Source: Congeria kusceri (taxonomy: Eukaryota > Mollusca > Bivalvia > Myida > Dreissenidae). Taken from it: DNA of 64,000 nt. Made by a program: the position numbers and the translations under genes. Positions 1-10,493 of the stretch are shown in pieces; the stretch's first letter is position 1, and every line of letters begins with the position of its first letter. The DNA lies in the NCBI GenBank assembly GCA_027627225.1, contig CM051034.1, positions 8,408,058-8,472,057 of the forward strand, read 5' to 3'. Below the pieces are notes generated by a model. That model searched no databases, was not told the origin of the DNA, and saw nothing but the letters and a program-made list of their open reading frames with translations.

Positions 1-1787
1 AGGTTCTTACTTTTCGGGATGTAGACGGCTCTCAAACCCCAGCTAAGCCCTTGCGTCCGAGAGCGAACAAGATTCGCTATGTAGACCTGTTACGGGTTCC
101 TGCTCCATCAAAAGTCCATCCCGACTTACTTACGAACAAGGTCTATGTCCCCGCCCTACTCCAGTCTATGATGTCCTCTGAAAATAGAAAGCATAGGTTA
201 AGAAGTGATAAATGTAGGGGCGACTTGGTAATTGACGGCAGTGCTTCCATAAAGTGGGGCTTAGGCTGGGAGGAAAGGTTAAAATGTACAAGATGCAGAT
301 ATGTAGGCAAGCATTATAAGCTTTACAATGAGGTTCCATCAAGTACCAGGGCCAGAAAGGCAGCTCAGATCAATGTAGGCTTCCAAATAGGTGTTGCAAG
401 TACTTCTATTGGGAACACAGGTTCCCGCAGAATTCTCAACACAACCAATATCATTGCTCCCTCTCCACTTGCTATGCAAAAACAAGCAAATAAGGTCAAT
501 ACTGCCCTTAAATCCCTAAATGAGAGAAGCATGTACCAGATTAGAGAAAACTTAGTTGCTGAAAATGCCAAAATTGGTCAAAAAGATCCCTCTAAGGTAA
601 ATGTTGAAGGGGACACTTGCTACAACAATCCAATTTTTAACTCTGACGCGACACCCTTTCAAGCCGGAACTATTGCCATAAGCACTATGTGTGAAAACAA
701 TACCAGAAACAAGCAAATTGTAGTGGTACAAGTAGCAAATAAACTATGCAGGACTGCATCAATGCTTAGGAATAAGGGTAAACCTGTTCAGTGCCCCAAT
801 CATAGGGGGCATTGTTCTGCAAATGTTTCAGAGAGGGAACCAATAGGTGATGAAGGCAAATGGAATAGGTTGTTAGGTGACCAGATCTCTAAGGACATCA
901 AAATAGCAAATTTCACTTGTGATGGGGACAGTAGGGCATTCCAAGGTGTTCGTAACTCTCACGGTCACAATGTGGGTCATCTTAAGGATCTGAGGCACCT
1001 AGGCAACTCGCTGAAGCGCGAGCTCAACAAAGCGCCTTTCTCAAAGGGCATGCTCAAGGGTCATTCCAAGTCTAATATCAGGAGTCGGTTCGCTCTCTCG
1101 GTCAAAGCTAGGTGTATGGCTGAGCTTAAAGCTGCCCACAATAAACACCAGGGTGACATCAAGGTTCTAAAGAAGGTCATGGTTGATGTAATCGCAACCA
1201 TTGTTCTATGCTTCAGTGGTTACTGCGGTACTCATTGTGCAAAGTACAGTTATGTCTGTGCTGGTACAAATAGGCAAGCTAAGAATTTCATGCCAGACAA
1301 TGTCAAGGTTAAAATGGTTGACAGTGACCAACAAGTCCTTAAAAAATGCATTGAAATGGTTTTAGGTCCAGCTGCTCTTGACGCTACCAAACTTTTAACC
1401 ACAACCCAAAAAAGTGAAGCAGTAAACAGGTCGTACCAAGCTGTCAATCCTAAAACTGTGACTTTCTCACGCAACTGTGTAGGTCGAATTCACGGGCAGG
1501 TTCACAAATTAAACAATGGCTATGCTGACTCTGTAATTGCAAAAACCACTGAACTAAATGCTAACCTTACCCAGGGGTCAAAGATTATTAAGCAGATAGC
1601 ATATGAGGACCGCAACGACCTTAACCGAAAGCAAACATCCGCTACCAACAAAGCACGAGCTTTACGTGCCAGGACGCGGAATTATCGATACAAACTGCAT
1701 GAGGAATTACACTACGGCAAGGGCATGAGTGACCCCAAACCTGATTATGACAGTCTTCCACACCTTAAGCATCATAAATATGCTTAG
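1..1787 (+). CDS. Mutator-like transposase, copy 1 (5' end cut by window)
   Basis: Same reading frame as the complete copy at 3623-5581. Base 1 corresponds to base 3795, so about 57 N-terminal residues are missing and the first full codon starts at base 3. The rest is identical to the complete copies and ends with TAG. An AATAAA signal lies 18 nt after the stop (1805-1810) and recurs at the same place in the other copies (5599, 9393, 13185, 15381). The convergent endonuclease gene follows tail-to-tail. Confidence 0.85.
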   Translation, partial: VLTFRDVDGSQTPAKPLRPRANKIRYVDLLRVPAPSKVHPDLLTNKVYVPALLQSMMSSENRKHRLRSDKCRGDLVIDGSASIKWGLGWEERLKCTRCRYVGKHYKLYNEVPSSTRARKAAQINVGFQIGVASTSIGNTGSRRILNTTNIIAPSPLAMQKQANKVNTALKSLNERSMYQIRENLVAENAKIGQKDPSKVNVEGDTCYNNPIFNSDATPFQAGTIAISTMCENNTRNKQIVVVQVANKLCRTASMLRNKGKPVQCPNHRGHCSANVSEREPIGDEGKWNRLLGDQISKDIKIANFTCDGDSRAFQGVRNSHGHNVGHLKDLRHLGNSLKRELNKAPFSKGMLKGHSKSNIRSRFALSVKARCMAELKAAHNKHQGDIKVLKKVMVDVIATIVLCFSGYCGTHCAKYSYVCAGTNRQAKNFMPDNVKVKMVDSDQQVLKKCIEMVLGPAALDATKLLTTTQKSEAVNRSYQAVNPKTVTFSRNCVGRIHGQVHKLNNGYADSVIAKTTELNANLTQGSKIIKQIAYEDRNDLNRKQTSATNKARALRARTRNYRYKLHEELHYGKGMSDPKPDYDSLPHLKHHKYA

Positions 1788-1963
1788 TTGATTGTGTACC
1801 TGATAATAAATTGTTATTATTACCTGTTTTGGCATAAGAGACCTCTAACAAGTGGCCCTCGCGTCAGCATCAGGCGTTCCTCTACCTGAAAAAGGCAAAA
1901 ATACCCAATAGAAATAGATATAAAATGAAAAAAAACATGCATTTATGTATTTTAAGTGTATTT

Positions 1964-2386
1964 CTATGAATAAAAGGAAGTGATAAAGCTTGTTGTATTC
2001 ATGTTTTTACCAAATATGCAGGCTGGCTCAGTTCCATGCCCGCTGCACTGTCCGAACTGTAAACATGTCCGCCGTTCCATGTTGGTGGAATGGGGCTCTA
2101 TGTTTACATGTTCAGGCTTAACACACAAGCTATTGTTGCATAAGTGGCTCACAGAGTCCCTGGCGTTCAATTCTGACTTCATGTAGCACATTAACGCTAC
2201 ACGGTGAACCAAGTATGTCTCTGATTTTATGTCCGAAGGCAATTTAGCCCTCATTCGGCCATAATAGGGTAAGGAACTATTTGAAATACAACCATTCCAG
2301 ATCAAACAATCTGAATTGATGCATTTAATGCACATATTTTCTACTCTTTTGCTCAGAAATGACCAAAAATCTGCTTTCTCATCCAT
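1964..2386 (-). CDS. His-Me finger (His-Cys box type) endonuclease, copy 1
   Basis: A 140-residue single-exon protein read from the first in-frame ATG at 2386. The open frame reaches 2395, but that codon is GTG. It matches the zinc-binding loop of homing endonucleases of the I-PpoI type: catalytic His81 in the motif SHLCNNSLC, zinc ligands Cys83, Cys88 and His93, then Asn102 at the metal-binding position and Cys108. The tail Cys114-X2-His117 with Cys123 could bind a second zinc. In the family, the His activates water and the Asn holds Mg for DNA cleavage. No key residue is missing, so activity is possible. The gene converges on the transposase and begins 46 bp from the TR edge at 2433. An A/T-rich TATA-like stretch lies just upstream of the ATG. 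Confidence 0.75.
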   Translation of the reverse strand: MDEKADFWSFLSKRVENMCIKCINSDCLIWNGCISNSSLPYYGRMRAKLPSDIKSETYLVHRVALMCYMKSELNARDSVSHLCNNSLCVKPEHVNIEPHSTNMERRTCLQFGQCSGHGTEPACIFGKNMNTTSFITSFYS

Positions 2387-2432
2387 ATTTTGCACTTGCA
2401 GACGATATTTTATTTTAACCCAAAGTCAGTTT

Positions 2433-2905
2433 AGGTCACAATATACTAAAAGATTTCCTTAACAAATTCAATGTAAAAGCAATAAATTCAACAAAAAATA
2501 AACTCAACATTTTGCGCGTAGAGACCCTCATAACCATACCTTTTCTTAAAGAGCATTCCGAGCCGAATTGATTTAGACAATAAAAAAGATAGGTCATGTG
2601 ATATGTAAGAAAGAACTCGACGCGAATCAAAGTTCACTGTTTTACGGCCATCTTTTTACCGGATACTCTCCAGTTGAAGGTATACTGCCAACTGTCAAAG
2701 TCTCGTCATGTAGTCTCCAACCTTCAAGCGAAACAGTGAATTTTTAGTACACAACAATGTTTTTCCTACCACACGTACAAAGAAATATTCAAAAATAAAG
2801 TCATGGCAAGTGACTATACAGAAAATTGTGTCTTCAAATAAATGGTGTTGATTTATTTAGAGAGTATAGCATTGCACACCTGAAATATTTAGTATACTGT
2901 AACCT
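2433..2905 (+). repeat. 473-bp terminal-repeat block TR1 with inverted ends
   Basis: The left end reads aggtcacaatatacta (2433-2448). The right end tagtatactgtaacct (2890-2905) is its inverted complement with two mismatches, and the match runs on for about 18 bp. It contains no convincing coding sequence. It lies between the endonuclease start on its left and the transposase leader on its right. Confidence 0.8.
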
Positions 2906-3622
2906 ATAAGAGAAATTTGTTCTCATTAAAATTAGTTTTTCTTGCATATAATTATCTTCCCATGCATATTGCACCAATATATTAAGTTTGGCTTGTATAT
3001 CTGTCCATTTGGCCATTTTATTTCATATTTTCAAACACAGGTGATTTTGGTCGGAAGCCGGTGATTTCAAGCGTCTTGAAGCTTAAATGTCCCTCTAACA
3101 ATTAAAGCTGATATTTGCAATATTTGTGACAAAATACCCAAACAAACCAAACAAACATGTATGGGGGGCTTATGTGGGGTGAGGAGAGAATGACTTTGTT
3201 AGATATGTTTACTCTAAGCCATTTTGATAATGTATTTTTTGTGTATTTTTTAAAAAAAATCACCCCAAAAATGTAAATTTTATAGAAAAAAAATTCCAAT
3301 TTCATCCAAGACAATTAACAAATTAGTCAAAATGGGAGATCAAAGATACTTTGAAGTGTAGAAATCAATCAGCTTCCAGTAATTGCTTGTTTCAAACCAA
3401 TAAAGTGTAAAATCTTTAAAGCACCTTGTTTGTCGCAGCCTCTTTAATTACAGGCCACCAATTATATATTCTAGTATATAATGTCATGAGTGCCTTTAAA
3501 CTGCAGCAGGTGGTCAATTTGCATTGCCTGCTCACATTTAGAGGTTTAAGGGAATACAAAATTGCATATTTTGGGCACAAAATAAGTACTTTGACTTTTT
3601 TTAAGGTGGCAATCTGGTCAAA
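2906..3622 (+). other. Transposase leader region (about 0.7 kb, noncoding)
   Basis: This AT-rich stretch lies between the TR and the transposase ATG and recurs in each unit (6700-7416, 10494-11209). Small open frames on both strands show no domain and no typical codon use. TATA-like sequence (tatatattctagtatataatg region, about 3462-3482) lies some 140-160 bp before the ATG and could be the promoter. That is inference only. Confidence 0.4.
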
Positions 3623-5581
3623 ATGGGGTTCATAACCAAGCAAAAGAAAAAGTTGCTCAATGTTGGTTTTAAACGAGGTGGGACTAGTCCGGTGAAGGGG
3701 AAAAAACATAATTATGAAAGAAGGTCAAATTCCAACACAACCTATGTAAGGTTAGAAAGGTCATCCTTTGAAGCACGGGTAGCTTACAATGACAAGGTTC
3801 TTACTTTTCGGGATGTAGACGGCTCTCAAACCCCAGCTAAGCCCTTGCGTCCGAGAGCGAACAAGATTCGCTATGTAGACCTGTTACGGGTTCCTGCTCC
3901 ATCAAAAGTCCATCCCGACTTACTTACGAACAAGGTCTATGTCCCCGCCCTACTCCAGTCTATGATGTCCTCTGAAAATAGAAAGCATAGGTTAAGAAGT
4001 GATAAATGTAGGGGCGACTTGGTAATTGACGGCAGTGCTTCCATAAAGTGGGGCTTAGGCTGGGAGGAAAGGTTAAAATGTACAAGATGCAGATATGTAG
4101 GCAAGCATTATAAGCTTTACAATGAGGTTCCATCAAGTACCAGGGCCAGAAAGGCAGCTCAGATCAATGTAGGCTTCCAAATAGGTGTTGCAAGTACTTC
4201 TATTGGGAACACAGGTTCCCGCAGAATTCTCAACACAACCAATATCATTGCTCCCTCTCCACTTGCTATGCAAAAACAAGCAAATAAGGTCAATACTGCC
4301 CTTAAATCCCTAAATGAGAGAAGCATGTACCAGATTAGAGAAAACTTAGTTGCTGAAAATGCCAAAATTGGTCAAAAAGATCCCTCTAAGGTAAATGTTG
4401 AAGGGGACACTTGCTACAACAATCCAATTTTTAACTCTGACGCGACACCCTTTCAAGCCGGAACTATTGCCATAAGCACTATGTGTGAAAACAATACCAG
4501 AAACAAGCAAATTGTAGTGGTACAAGTAGCAAATAAACTATGCAGGACTGCATCAATGCTTAGGAATAAGGGTAAACCTGTTCAGTGCCCCAATCATAGG
4601 GGGCATTGTTCTGCAAATGTTTCAGAGAGGGAACCAATAGGTGATGAAGGCAAATGGAATAGGTTGTTAGGTGACCAGATCTCTAAGGACATCAAAATAG
4701 CAAATTTCACTTGTGATGGGGACAGTAGGGCATTCCAAGGTGTTCGTAACTCTCACGGTCACAATGTGGGTCATCTTAAGGATCTGAGGCACCTAGGCAA
4801 CTCGCTGAAGCGCGAGCTCAACAAAGCGCCTTTCTCAAAGGGCATGCTCAAGGGTCATTCCAAGTCTAATATCAGGAGTCGGTTCGCTCTCTCGGTCAAA
4901 GCTAGGTGTATGGCTGAGCTTAAAGCTGCCCACAATAAACACCAGGGTGACATCAAGGTTCTAAAGAAGGTCATGGTTGATGTAATCGCAACCATTGTTC
5001 TATGCTTCAGTGGTTACTGCGGTACTCATTGTGCAAAGTACAGTTATGTCTGTGCTGGTACAAATAGGCAAGCTAAGAATTTCATGCCAGACAATGTCAA
5101 GGTTAAAATGGTTGACAGTGACCAACAAGTCCTTAAAAAATGCATTGAAATGGTTTTAGGTCCAGCTGCTCTTGACGCTACCAAACTTTTAACCACAACC
5201 CAAAAAAGTGAAGCAGTAAACAGGTCGTACCAAGCTGTCAATCCTAAAACTGTGACTTTCTCACGCAACTGTGTAGGTCGAATTCACGGGCAGGTTCACA
5301 AATTAAACAATGGCTATGCTGACTCTGTAATTGCAAAAACCACTGAACTAAATGCTAACCTTACCCAGGGGTCAAAGATTATTAAGCAGATAGCATATGA
5401 GGACCGCAACGACCTTAACCGAAAGCAAACATCCGCTACCAACAAAGCACGAGCTTTACGTGCCAGGACGCGGAATTATCGATACAAACTGCATGAGGAA
5501 TTACACTACGGCAAGGGCATGAGTGACCCCAAACCTGATTATGACAGTCTTCCACACCTTAAGCATCATAAATATGCTTAG
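3623..5581 (+). CDS. Mutator-like DDE transposase, complete copy 2
   Basis: A 652-residue single-exon protein. The ATG is in good context (A at -3, G at +4). The N-terminus is short and basic, and a CxxC pair (Cys153, Cys156) could bind zinc. The core matches the Mutator-like transposase domain that is common in invertebrate genomes. Likely catalytic acids are Asp262 in GDTCYNN, Asp365 or Asp367 in CDGDSRAF, and Glu530 in KSEAVNRS. Between the second Asp and the Glu is a Cys/His cluster (Cys466, His469, Cys470, Cys477) typical of the MULE insertion region. The C-terminus is basic. All expected acidic residues are present, so the copy looks intact. The usual role is cutting at the inverted ends of its element and rejoining to target DNA. 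The DDE assignment is from motif spacing and remembered family members, not a structure. Confidence 0.85.
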   Translation: MGFITKQKKKLLNVGFKRGGTSPVKGKKHNYERRSNSNTTYVRLERSSFEARVAYNDKVLTFRDVDGSQTPAKPLRPRANKIRYVDLLRVPAPSKVHPDLLTNKVYVPALLQSMMSSENRKHRLRSDKCRGDLVIDGSASIKWGLGWEERLKCTRCRYVGKHYKLYNEVPSSTRARKAAQINVGFQIGVASTSIGNTGSRRILNTTNIIAPSPLAMQKQANKVNTALKSLNERSMYQIRENLVAENAKIGQKDPSKVNVEGDTCYNNPIFNSDATPFQAGTIAISTMCENNTRNKQIVVVQVANKLCRTASMLRNKGKPVQCPNHRGHCSANVSEREPIGDEGKWNRLLGDQISKDIKIANFTCDGDSRAFQGVRNSHGHNVGHLKDLRHLGNSLKRELNKAPFSKGMLKGHSKSNIRSRFALSVKARCMAELKAAHNKHQGDIKVLKKVMVDVIATIVLCFSGYCGTHCAKYSYVCAGTNRQAKNFMPDNVKVKMVDSDQQVLKKCIEMVLGPAALDATKLLTTTQKSEAVNRSYQAVNPKTVTFSRNCVGRIHGQVHKLNNGYADSVIAKTTELNANLTQGSKIIKQIAYEDRNDLNRKQTSATNKARALRARTRNYRYKLHEELHYGKGMSDPKPDYDSLPHLKHHKYA

Positions 5582-5757
5582 TTGATTGTGTACCTGATAA
5601 TAAATTGTTATTATTACCTGTTTTGGCATAAGAGACCTCTAACAAGTGGCCCTCGCGTCAGCATCAGGCGTTCCTCTACCTGAAAAAGGCAAAAATACCC
5701 AATAGAAATAGATATAAAATGAAAAAAAACATGCATTTATGTATTTTAAGTGTATTT

Positions 5758-6180
5758 CTATGAATAAAAGGAAGTGATAAAGCTTGTTGTATTCATGTTT
5801 TTACCAAATATGCAGGCTGGCTCAGTTCCATGCCCGCTGCACTGTCCGAACTGTAAACATGTCCGCCGTTCCATGTTGGTGGAATGGGGCTCTATGTTTA
5901 CATGTTCAGGCTTAACACACAAGCTATTGTTGCATAAGTGGCTCACAGAGTCCCTGGCGTTCAATTCTGACTTCATGTAGCACATTAACGCTACACGGTG
6001 AACCAAGTATGTCTCTGATTTTATGTCCGAAGGCAATTTAGCCCTCATTCGGCCATAATAGGGTAAGGAACTATTTGAAATACAACCATTCCAGATCAAA
6101 CAATCTGAATTGATGCATTTAATGCACATATTTTCTACTCTTTTGCTCAGAAATGACCAAAAATCTGCTTTCTCATCCAT
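5758..6180 (-). CDS. His-Me finger endonuclease, copy 2
   Basis: Identical protein to copy 1 (140 aa from the ATG at 6180). It converges on transposase copy 2 with 176 bp between the two stop codons. Its start lies 46 bp from TR2. The His81/Asn102 pair and the zinc ligands are intact. Confidence 0.75.
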   Translation of the reverse strand: MDEKADFWSFLSKRVENMCIKCINSDCLIWNGCISNSSLPYYGRMRAKLPSDIKSETYLVHRVALMCYMKSELNARDSVSHLCNNSLCVKPEHVNIEPHSTNMERRTCLQFGQCSGHGTEPACIFGKNMNTTSFITSFYS

Positions 6181-6226
6181 ATTTTGCACTTGCAGACGAT
6201 ATTTTATTTTAACCCAAAGTCAGTTT

Positions 6227-6699
6227 AGGTCACAATATACTAAAAGATTTCCTTAACAAATTCAATGTAAAAGCAATAAATTCAACAAAAAATAAACTCA
6301 ACATTTTGCGCGTAGAGACCCTCATAACCATACCTTTTCTTAAAGAGCATTCCGAGCCGAATTGATTTAGACAATAAAAAAGATAGGTCATGTGATATGT
6401 AAGAAAGAACTCGACGCGAATCAAAGTTCACTGTTTTACGGCCATCTTTTTACCGGATACTCTCCAGTTGAAGGTATACTGCCAACTGTCAAAGTCTCGT
6501 CATGTAGTCTCCAACCTTCAAGCGAAACAGTGAATTTTTAGTACACAACAATGTTTTTCCTACCACACGTACAAAGAAATATTCAAAAATAAAGTCATGG
6601 CAAGTGACTATACAGAAAATTGTGTCTTCAAATAAATGGTGTTGATTTATTTAGAGAGTATAGCATTGCACACCTGAAATATTTAGTATACTGTAACCT
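6227..6699 (+). repeat. Terminal-repeat block TR2
   Basis: Same as TR1, with ends aggtcacaatatacta and tagtatactgtaacct. TR1 through TR2 (2433-6699) would form one complete 4.27-kb element: TR, leader, transposase, endonuclease, TR. Confidence 0.8.
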
Positions 6700-7416
6700 A
6701 TAAGAGAAATTTGTTCTCATTAAAATTAGTTTTTCTTGCATATAATTATCTTCCCATGCATATTGCACCAATATATTAAGTTTGGCTTGTATATCTGTCC
6801 ATTTGGCCATTTTATTTCATATTTTCAAACACAGGTGATTTTGGTCGGAAGCCGGTGATTTCAAGCGTCTTGAAGCTTAAATGTCCCTCTAACAATTAAA
6901 GCTGATATTTGCAATATTTGTGACAAAATACCCAAACAAACCAAACAAACATGTATGGGGGGCTTATGTGGGGTGAGGAGAGAATGACTTTGTTAGATAT
7001 GTTTACTCTAAGCCATTTTGATAATGTATTTTTTGTGTATTTTTTAAAAAAAATCACCCCAAAAATGTAAATTTTATAGAAAAAAAATTCCAATTTCATC
7101 CAAGACAATTAACAAATTAGTCAAAATGGGAGATCAAAGATACTTTGAAGTGTAGAAATCAATCAGCTTCCAGTAATTGCTTGTTTCAAACCAATAAAGT
7201 GTAAAATCTTTAAAGCACCTTGTTTGTCGCAGCCTCTTTAATTACAGGCCACCAATTATATATTCTAGTATATAATGTCATGAGTGCCTTTAAACTGCAG
7301 CAGGTGGTCAATTTGCATTGCCTGCTCACATTTAGAGGTTTAAGGGAATACAAAATTGCATATTTTGGGCACAAAATAAGTACTTTGACTTTTTTTAAGG
7401 TGGCAATCTGGTCAAA

Positions 7417-9375
7417 ATGGGGTTCATAACCAAGCAAAAGAAAAAGTTGCTCAATGTTGGTTTTAAACGAGGTGGGACTAGTCCGGTGAAGGGGAAAAAA
7501 CATAATTATGAAAGAAGGTCAAATTCCAACACAACCTATGTAAGGTTAGAAAGGTCATCCTTTGAAGCACGGGTAGCTTACAATGACAAGGTTCTTACTT
7601 TTCGGGATGTAGACGGCTCTCAAACCCCAGCTAAGCCCTTGCGTCCGAGAGCGAACAAGATTCGCTATGTAGACCTGTTACGGGTTCCTGCTCCATCAAA
7701 AGTCCATCCCGACTTACTTACGAACAAGGTCTATGTCCCCGCCCTACTCCAGTCTATGATGTCCTCTGAAAATAGAAAGCATAGGTTAAGAAGTGATAAA
7801 TGTAGGGGCGACTTGGTAATTGACGGCAGTGCTTCCATAAAGTGGGGCTTAGGCTGGGAGGAAAGGTTAAAATGTACAAGATGCAGATATGTAGGCAAGC
7901 ATTATAAGCTTTACAATGAGGTTCCATCAAGTACCAGGGCCAGAAAGGCAGCTCAGATCAATGTAGGCTTCCAAATAGGTGTTGCAAGTACTTCTATTGG
8001 GAACACAGGTTCCCGCAGAATTCTCAACACAACCAATATCATTGCTCCCTCTCCACTTGCTATGCAAAAACAAGCAAATAAGGTCAATACTGCCCTTAAA
8101 TCCCTAAATGAGAGAAGCATGTACCAGATTAGAGAAAACTTAGTTGCTGAAAATGCCAAAATTGGTCAAAAAGATCCCTCTAAGGTAAATGTTGAAGGGG
8201 ACACTTGCTACAACAATCCAATTTTTAACTCTGACGCGACACCCTTTCAAGCCGGAACTATTGCCATAAGCACTATGTGTGAAAACAATACCAGAAACAA
8301 GCAAATTGTAGTGGTACAAGTAGCAAATAAACTATGCAGGACTGCATCAATGCTTAGGAATAAGGGTAAACCTGTTCAGTGCCCCAATCATAGGGGGCAT
8401 TGTTCTGCAAATGTTTCAGAGAGGGAACCAATAGGTGATGAAGGCAAATGGAATAGGTTGTTAGGTGACCAGATCTCTAAGGACATCAAAATAGCAAATT
8501 TCACTTGTGATGGGGACAGTAGGGCATTCCAAGGTGTTCGTAACTCTCACGGTCACAATGTGGGTCATCTTAAGGATCTGAGGCACCTAGGCAACTCGCT
8601 GAAGCGCGAGCTCAACAAAGCGCCTTTCTCAAAGGGCATGCTCAAGGGTCATTCCAAGTCTAATATCAGGAGTCGGTTCGCTCTCTCGGTCAAAGCTAGG
8701 TGTATGGCTGAGCTTAAAGCTGCCCACAATAAACACCAGGGTGACATCAAGGTTCTAAAGAAGGTCATGGTTGATGTAATCGCAACCATTGTTCTATGCT
8801 TCAGTGGTTACTGCGGTACTCATTGTGCAAAGTACAGTTATGTCTGTGCTGGTACAAATAGGCAAGCTAAGAATTTCATGCCAGACAATGTCAAGGTTAA
8901 AATGGTTGACAGTGACCAACAAGTCCTTAAAAAATGCATTGAAATGGTTTTAGGTCCAGCTGCTCTTGACGCTACCAAACTTTTAACCACAACCCAAAAA
9001 AGTGAAGCAGTAAACAGGTCGTACCAAGCTGTCAATCCTAAAACTGTGACTTTCTCACGCAACTGTGTAGGTCGAATTCACGGGCAGGTTCACAAATTAA
9101 ACAATGGCTATGCTGACTCTGTAATTGCAAAAACCACTGAACTAAATGCTAACCTTACCCAGGGGTCAAAGATTATTAAGCAGATAGCATATGAGGACCG
9201 CAACGACCTTAACCGAAAGCAAACATCCGCTACCAACAAAGCACGAGCTTTACGTGCCAGGACGCGGAATTATCGATACAAACTGCATGAGGAATTACAC
9301 TACGGCAAGGGCATGAGTGACCCCAAACCTGATTATGACAGTCTTCCACACCTTAAGCATCATAAATATGCTTAG
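7417..9375 (+). CDS. Mutator-like DDE transposase, complete copy 3
   Basis: Same 652-residue protein as copy 2, with no coding difference seen. The start context, catalytic acids, Cys/His cluster and downstream AATAAA are all kept. Such near identity over coding and noncoding parts points to very recent duplication or ongoing homogenisation, not to selection on the protein alone. Confidence 0.85.
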   Translation: MGFITKQKKKLLNVGFKRGGTSPVKGKKHNYERRSNSNTTYVRLERSSFEARVAYNDKVLTFRDVDGSQTPAKPLRPRANKIRYVDLLRVPAPSKVHPDLLTNKVYVPALLQSMMSSENRKHRLRSDKCRGDLVIDGSASIKWGLGWEERLKCTRCRYVGKHYKLYNEVPSSTRARKAAQINVGFQIGVASTSIGNTGSRRILNTTNIIAPSPLAMQKQANKVNTALKSLNERSMYQIRENLVAENAKIGQKDPSKVNVEGDTCYNNPIFNSDATPFQAGTIAISTMCENNTRNKQIVVVQVANKLCRTASMLRNKGKPVQCPNHRGHCSANVSEREPIGDEGKWNRLLGDQISKDIKIANFTCDGDSRAFQGVRNSHGHNVGHLKDLRHLGNSLKRELNKAPFSKGMLKGHSKSNIRSRFALSVKARCMAELKAAHNKHQGDIKVLKKVMVDVIATIVLCFSGYCGTHCAKYSYVCAGTNRQAKNFMPDNVKVKMVDSDQQVLKKCIEMVLGPAALDATKLLTTTQKSEAVNRSYQAVNPKTVTFSRNCVGRIHGQVHKLNNGYADSVIAKTTELNANLTQGSKIIKQIAYEDRNDLNRKQTSATNKARALRARTRNYRYKLHEELHYGKGMSDPKPDYDSLPHLKHHKYA

Positions 9376-9551
9376 TTGATTGTGTACCTGATAATAAATT
9401 GTTATTATTACCTGTTTTGGCATAAGAGACCTCTAACAAGTGGCCCTCGCGTCAGCATCAGGCGTTCCTCTACCTGAAAAAGGCAAAAATACCCAATAGA
9501 AATAGATATAAAATGAAAAAAAACATGCATTTATGTATTTTAAGTGTATTT

Positions 9552-9974
9552 CTATGAATAAAAGGAAGTGATAAAGCTTGTTGTATTCATGTTTTTACCA
9601 AATATGCAGGCTGGCTCAGTTCCATGCCCGCTGCACTGTCCGAACTGTAAACATGTCCGCCGTTCCATGTTGGTGGAATGGGGCTCTATGTTTACATGTT
9701 CAGGCTTAACACACAAGCTATTGTTGCATAAGTGGCTCACAGAGTCCCTGGCGTTCAATTCTGACTTCATGTAGCACATTAACGCTACACGGTGAACCAA
9801 GTATGTCTCTGATTTTATGTCCGAAGGCAATTTAGCCCTCATTCGGCCATAATAGGGTAAGGAACTATTTGAAATACAACCATTCCAGATCAAACAATCT
9901 GAATTGATGCATTTAATGCACATATTTTCTACTCTTTTGCTCAGAAATGACCAAAAATCTGCTTTCTCATCCAT
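9552..9974 (-). CDS. His-Me finger endonuclease, copy 3
   Basis: Identical to copies 1 and 2 (140 aa, ATG at 9974), with the same convergent placement and intact catalytic and zinc-binding residues. Confidence 0.75.
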   Translation of the reverse strand: MDEKADFWSFLSKRVENMCIKCINSDCLIWNGCISNSSLPYYGRMRAKLPSDIKSETYLVHRVALMCYMKSELNARDSVSHLCNNSLCVKPEHVNIEPHSTNMERRTCLQFGQCSGHGTEPACIFGKNMNTTSFITSFYS

Positions 9975-10020
9975 ATTTTGCACTTGCAGACGATATTTTA
10001 TTTTAACCCAAAGTCAGTTT

Positions 10021-10493
10021 AGGTCACAATATACTAAAAGATTTCCTTAACAAATTCAATGTAAAAGCAATAAATTCAACAAAAAATAAACTCAACATTT
10101 TGCGCGTAGAGACCCTCATAACCATACCTTTTCTTAAAGAGCATTCCGAGCCGAATTGATTTAGACAATAAAAAAGATAGGTCATGTGATATGTAAGAAA
10201 GAACTCGACGCGAATCAAAGTTCACTGTTTTACGGCCATCTTTTTACCGGATACTCTCCAGTTGAAGGTATACTGCCAACTGTCAAAGTCTCGTCATGTA
10301 GTCTCCAACCTTCAAGCGAAACAGTGAATTTTTAGTACACAACAATGTTTTTCCTACCACACGTACAAAGAAATATTCAAAAATAAAGTCATGGCAAGTG
10401 ACTATACAGAAAATTGTGTCTTCAAATAAATGGTGTTGATTTATTTAGAGAGTATAGCATTGCACACCTGAAATATTTAGTATACTGTAACCT
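10021..10493 (+). repeat. Terminal-repeat block TR3
   Basis: Same sequence and inverted ends as TR1 and TR2. Confidence 0.8.

Noticed and set aside
365..571. Small antisense and offset frames inside the transposase and TR (also 1250-1474, 1980-2186, 2436-2630, 2834-3016, 3102-3314, 3416-3709 and their copies)
   Set aside because: They are shadows of the real genes or lie in noncoding AT-rich DNA. They recur only because the whole unit recurs.
2433..6699. True LTR retrotransposon
   Set aside because: No reverse transcriptase, integrase, primer-binding site or polypurine tract, and the ends are AGGT...ACCT rather than TG...CA.
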